Positions 30,362-32,524 of a stretch of 32,524 bases of DNA are shown here, in pieces. This DNA comes from Bacteroidota bacterium (GTDB lineage: Bacteria; Bacteroidota; Bacteroidia; Bacteroidales; Prolixibacteraceae), in contig JAEYNZ010000171.1 in the NCBI GenBank assembly GCA_023412195.1, positions 1-32,524 of the forward strand, in the 5' to 3' direction. The translations under genes and the position numbers were made by a program. Numbering within the stretch: the first letter of the stretch is position 1; every line of letters starts with the position of its first letter. The notes under the pieces were generated by a model that saw only the letters and a program-made list of their open reading frames with translations, searched no databases and was not told where the DNA came from.

Positions 30362-31705
30362 TCAGGCAACTCCATTTGGAACACCTGCAAGCGGTATCTC
30401 TTCCCTTATGCCTTCTACAGGCTCGAAAGCATACGTTTTAGGCCCAAGGTAAAGATCCGAATTCATCATTTCTTCCCAGGTTACATCTTTTCCTGTATAA
30501 GCCGCAATCCTGCCCATGATGGTTATGAGCGTAGAATTTACCTGTGCTTCAGCATCACTTACCGGATTACCCGTCCTGATGGCGGTAACGAGATTGATAT
30601 GTTCCTGAACAAAAGGATTTGTTACCTTCCATTCTGATGAGGTATCGTCCGTTTCAGGATGCGGATATTTCCAGATCACATTTCCGTTAAGGTCATATAA
30701 TGTTCCAGCTGCATCAGCAAATCCTTTCGTTCCCTGGATTTGTTCAACCTTTGAATTGGTGCATCCGTTAATTTGCCTTGCAGCACAATGGGTCCTTACT
30801 CCGTTGTCATAAACATATTCAATGCTGAAAAAATCATACTGATCACCTGTTACCCTGCGCTGTCTTCCACCCCAGCCCATGGCTTTAACAGGATTTTTAC
30901 CCATGTGCCAGTTCATTACATCAATTTCATGTATAAACTGCTCAGTGATATGATCGCCCGAAAGCCAGCAGAAATTGACCCAGTTCCGCAACATGTATTC
31001 CATGTCGCTCCATCCGGCCTGCCGCGTCCGGAACCAAAGTGCTCCTCCATTGCGGATGATATTCGCACCCGTGATATCACCAATTTCACCATTGGCCACC
31101 CGGCGCTGCGTTTCCATATAATCCTTCTGCACCCTGCGAATGGTACCGCTGATCATGCTTAAACCGGCAGCCTCTGCCTTTTTTGCCGATACCATAACAG
31201 AACGTGCGCCGACCGGATCAACTGCAACAGGCTTTTCCATAAAAACATGCTTGCGTGCATTGACAGCTGCTTCCACATGGGCCGGACGAAAATGCGGAGG
31301 TGTACACAGCAGCACCACATCAACCCCCGAATCAATCACCTTCTGGTAACTGTCGAAACCGACAAAACAATTTTCATCGGCAATCTCAACATTTTTTTCC
31401 TTCTTCAACTGTGCACGGAAATTGTCAATCTTATCCTGGAAAACATCACCAATGGCTGTAATCTGAAGATTAGGCCCTGCATCCAGGAAATTAACAGCAG
31501 CGCCTGTGCCCCGTCCTCCGCAACCAATAAGTCCGGCTTTAATGACCTTTCCGTCAGGAGCCTGATCCAGTAACTTTGGAAGCTGGATTTCTTCTTTTTT
31601 CGCCGAAGGACCGGAACAGGAAGTCAGGATACCTGCTGCACCCAACGTGCCCAGAGCAGTTTTGGTGATAAAATTTCTGCGGTCAATACCTGGTTTGATT
31701 TTCAT
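30362..31705 (-). CDS. Tat-exported Gfo/Idh/MocA family oxidoreductase lipoprotein (paralog D)
   Basis: This 447-aa protein begins with a twin-arginine motif (DRRNFI at 8-13) and a lipobox-like LTSC ending at Cys30, suggesting a Tat-exported lipoprotein anchored in the envelope. The nucleotide site is GLIGCGGRGTG at 58-68 and EKP is intact at 157-159 in RKHVFMEKPVAV. Later motifs (SGDHITEQFIHEIDVMNW) are typical of the Bacteroidota group. I chose the ATG at 31705 because the upstream extension to 31837 is cysteine/lysine-rich and would bury the Tat signal. It precedes the DUF1080 gene by 40 nt; together they read as a two-gene unit for glycoside oxidation and cleavage. The upstream promoter could not be identified. 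Confidence 0.88.
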   Translation of the reverse strand: MKIKPGIDRRNFITKTALGTLGAAGILTSCSGPSAKKEEIQLPKLLDQAPDGKVIKAGLIGCGGRGTGAAVNFLDAGPNLQITAIGDVFQDKIDNFRAQLKKEKNVEIADENCFVGFDSYQKVIDSGVDVVLLCTPPHFRPAHVEAAVNARKHVFMEKPVAVDPVGARSVMVSAKKAEAAGLSMISGTIRRVQKDYMETQRRVANGEIGDITGANIIRNGGALWFRTRQAGWSDMEYMLRNWVNFCWLSGDHITEQFIHEIDVMNWHMGKNPVKAMGWGGRQRRVTGDQYDFFSIEYVYDNGVRTHCAARQINGCTNSKVEQIQGTKGFADAAGTLYDLNGNVIWKYPHPETDDTSSEWKVTNPFVQEHINLVTAIRTGNPVSDAEAQVNSTLITIMGRIAAYTGKDVTWEEMMNSDLYLGPKTYAFEPVEGIREEIPLAGVPNGVA

Positions 31706-32315
31706 GATAAAGCAATTAATGATTCTTTTCCAAAAACAACTTTTAACTGTTGCTAATTTATCAATTTCATTCTGTGAAAGAAAAATATTCAGGGTATTTT
31801 TAAAGATATTGACATGAAAATCATCTTTAACGGTCATTTTTTATGATTTCTAGCCAGGTTCTTAAAAAACATTGCTTCAAAAATTACTATCCGCCTGATC
31901 TGCCATTTTCTAATCGGGTTTGAATATACTCCATGGCTAAGCCAGGTCTATATTTAATTGAATTTAATCTAGCCTTGGTATTGCCAAAGTATAGGGAAAA
32001 ACCGGGTTAAGAATTTTTGTTTGGATACTATCCAATGTTTTTCAGGAACAAATAAATAAGGCTCTCCTTGCATTCATCTCAGCGGCAAAAATATTTTGAA
32101 AAGCAATTAAAATTCGTCTACATTTGTTTTGATACAACCTGTAAAATGAACAAGATGAATCACGGCATTTCTGTTGCAGCAGCCCAAACACAAATTTTTA
32201 TTTCCTATTCAATAAATACCTAAGTACAATCTGAGTTGATAAAGGAGGCATGGAAAAACGACCTGCTCAACAGTGATATGGGTTTTATATAAAATAATAA
32301 AAAAAGTCACAAAGT
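31706..32315. other. Divergent intergenic region between paralog D and the terminal gene
   Basis: This gap of about 610 bp holds the start region of paralog D, an imperfect inverted repeat (CCATGGCTA at 31931-31939 against TAGCCTTGG at 31970-31978), a very good + strand promoter (32095-32126) and a leader of about 190 nt for the terminal gene. Two short frames lie in that leader: 25 codons at 32146-32223 (MNKMNHGISVAA...) and 8 codons at 32250-32276 (MEKRPAQQ). Neither has a recognisable relative. Confidence 0.45.
32095..32126 (+). promoter_or_regulatory. Strong Bacteroidota-type promoter of the terminal gene
   Basis: TTTG at 32095-32098 and TACATTTG at 32119-32126 are 20 nt apart, an exact fit to the -33/-7 consensus. 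Transcription would start near 32133, leaving about 183 nt before the ATG at 32316, an unusually long leader for this window. Confidence 0.6.
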
Positions 32316-32524
32316 ATGAAATACAGACATTTTGGATTTTTATGGTTAACGGTTCTCATGCTGTGTAATTTGGACACCTATTCTCAAATTTCAGTTGAAG
32401 CAGGCGACCCTCCCAACAACCAAAACATTCCGGAGATTTATAAATCAAAATTAAATGATATTGATAAGGAACTTGAGCATGTTCAGGTTGGGAATATTGA
32501 AACAATATGCACTTCACCCGGGGG
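32316..32524 (+). CDS. Secreted protein, N-terminal fragment cut by window end
   Basis: The frame starts at ATG 32316 and is open for 69 codons to the window edge. Residues 1-24 (MKYRHFGFLWLTVLML, ending near TYSQ) form a Sec signal peptide. The mature part begins ISVEAGDPPNNQNIPEIYK and then runs IDKELEHVQVGNIETICTSPG. The last stretch has the look of the pre-catalytic segment of M14 zinc carboxypeptidases (a pattern like I-x-x-S-x-G-x-P-I-Y), but too little is present to decide. The -33/-7 promoter upstream and the long leader belong to it. Confidence 0.6.
   Translation, partial: MKYRHFGFLWLTVLMLCNLDTYSQISVEAGDPPNNQNIPEIYKSKLNDIDKELEHVQVGNIETICTSPG

Noticed and set aside
31706..31837. N-terminal extension of paralog D oxidoreductase
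   Set aside because: It would place 44 unrelated residues before a clear Tat/lipoprotein signal, which must be N-terminal to function.
31931..31978. Inverted repeat CCATGGCTA/TAGCCTTGG as an operator or terminator
   Set aside because: One mismatch, a 30-nt loop and no T run; it may be chance in AT-rich sequence.
32250..32276. AAAGGAGG followed by an 8-codon frame as a classical Shine-Dalgarno-led leader peptide
   Set aside because: The spacing to the ATG is only 1 nt, too short for normal ribosome binding. It is mentioned only as part of the leader finding and not annotated as a gene.

Overview
The window looks like chromosomal DNA of a member of the Bacteroidota, probably of the Bacteroidales/Marinilabiliales type. 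This rests on several things. The RprX/RprY-like two-component pair, the acpP-fabF-rnc block and the double LAB_N protein are all familiar from that phylum. At least five start regions carry the Bacteroidota promoter pattern (-33 TTTG, -7 TAnnTTTG). Strong Shine-Dalgarno sequences are rare. Secreted sulfatase, DUF1080 and Tat-exported Gfo/Idh/MocA proteins are abundant. The species cannot be named from the sequence alone. No rRNA, tRNA, CRISPR array, phage or transposase gene was seen.

Layout. 1-483 is a repeat-rich intergenic region. 484-2382 is a lipoprotein sulfatase with C-terminal HEAT-like repeats, facing a peroxiredoxin across a 28-bp perfect palindrome. 3497-7181 holds two paralogous Tat-exported Gfo/Idh/MocA oxidoreductases, separated by about 690 bp that contains two copies of a double-palindrome repeat. 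7245-10224 holds a uracil-DNA glycosylase-family gene and the cytochrome bd oxidase genes cydAB. 10249-13733 holds wrbA, a small stand-alone HARE-HTH-like protein, a RibD/DHFR-like reductase and a PhoD-like phosphatase. 14018-16771 is a P2-type cation ATPase. 16914-20351 holds an exported TIM-barrel isomerase, a YiaK-like dehydrogenase and a third Gfo/Idh/MocA protein. 20695-29609 is a housekeeping block: lepA, rprY-rprX, purN, acpP-fabF-rnc, a LAB_N double-repeat membrane protein and a CDF metal exporter. 29620-31705 is a two-gene minus-strand operon of an exported Gfo/Idh/MocA lipoprotein and a DUF1080 (3-keto-disaccharide hydrolase family) protein. The window ends inside a secreted protein gene.

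How the genes fit together. The accessory genes point to scavenging of sulfated or unusual sugars outside the cytoplasm. The sulfatase would remove sulfate. Exported Gfo/Idh/MocA enzymes could oxidise glycosides to 3-keto sugars, and the DUF1080 protein could cleave the 3-keto glycoside. The TIM-barrel protein and YiaK-like dehydrogenase could handle downstream keto-sugar or uronate-like products. This pathway is inferred from family knowledge and gene order; no substrate can be read from the sequence. The most unusual observations are: loss of the usually conserved EKP lysine in one of the tandem Gfo/Idh/MocA paralogs; a P2-type ATPase lacking the M5/M6 acidic residues of Ca2+ pumps; a free-standing HARE-HTH-like protein; a duplicated LAB_N protein; and several families of interspersed palindromes and pyrimidine-rich tracts, one of which runs into the end of a coding sequence.
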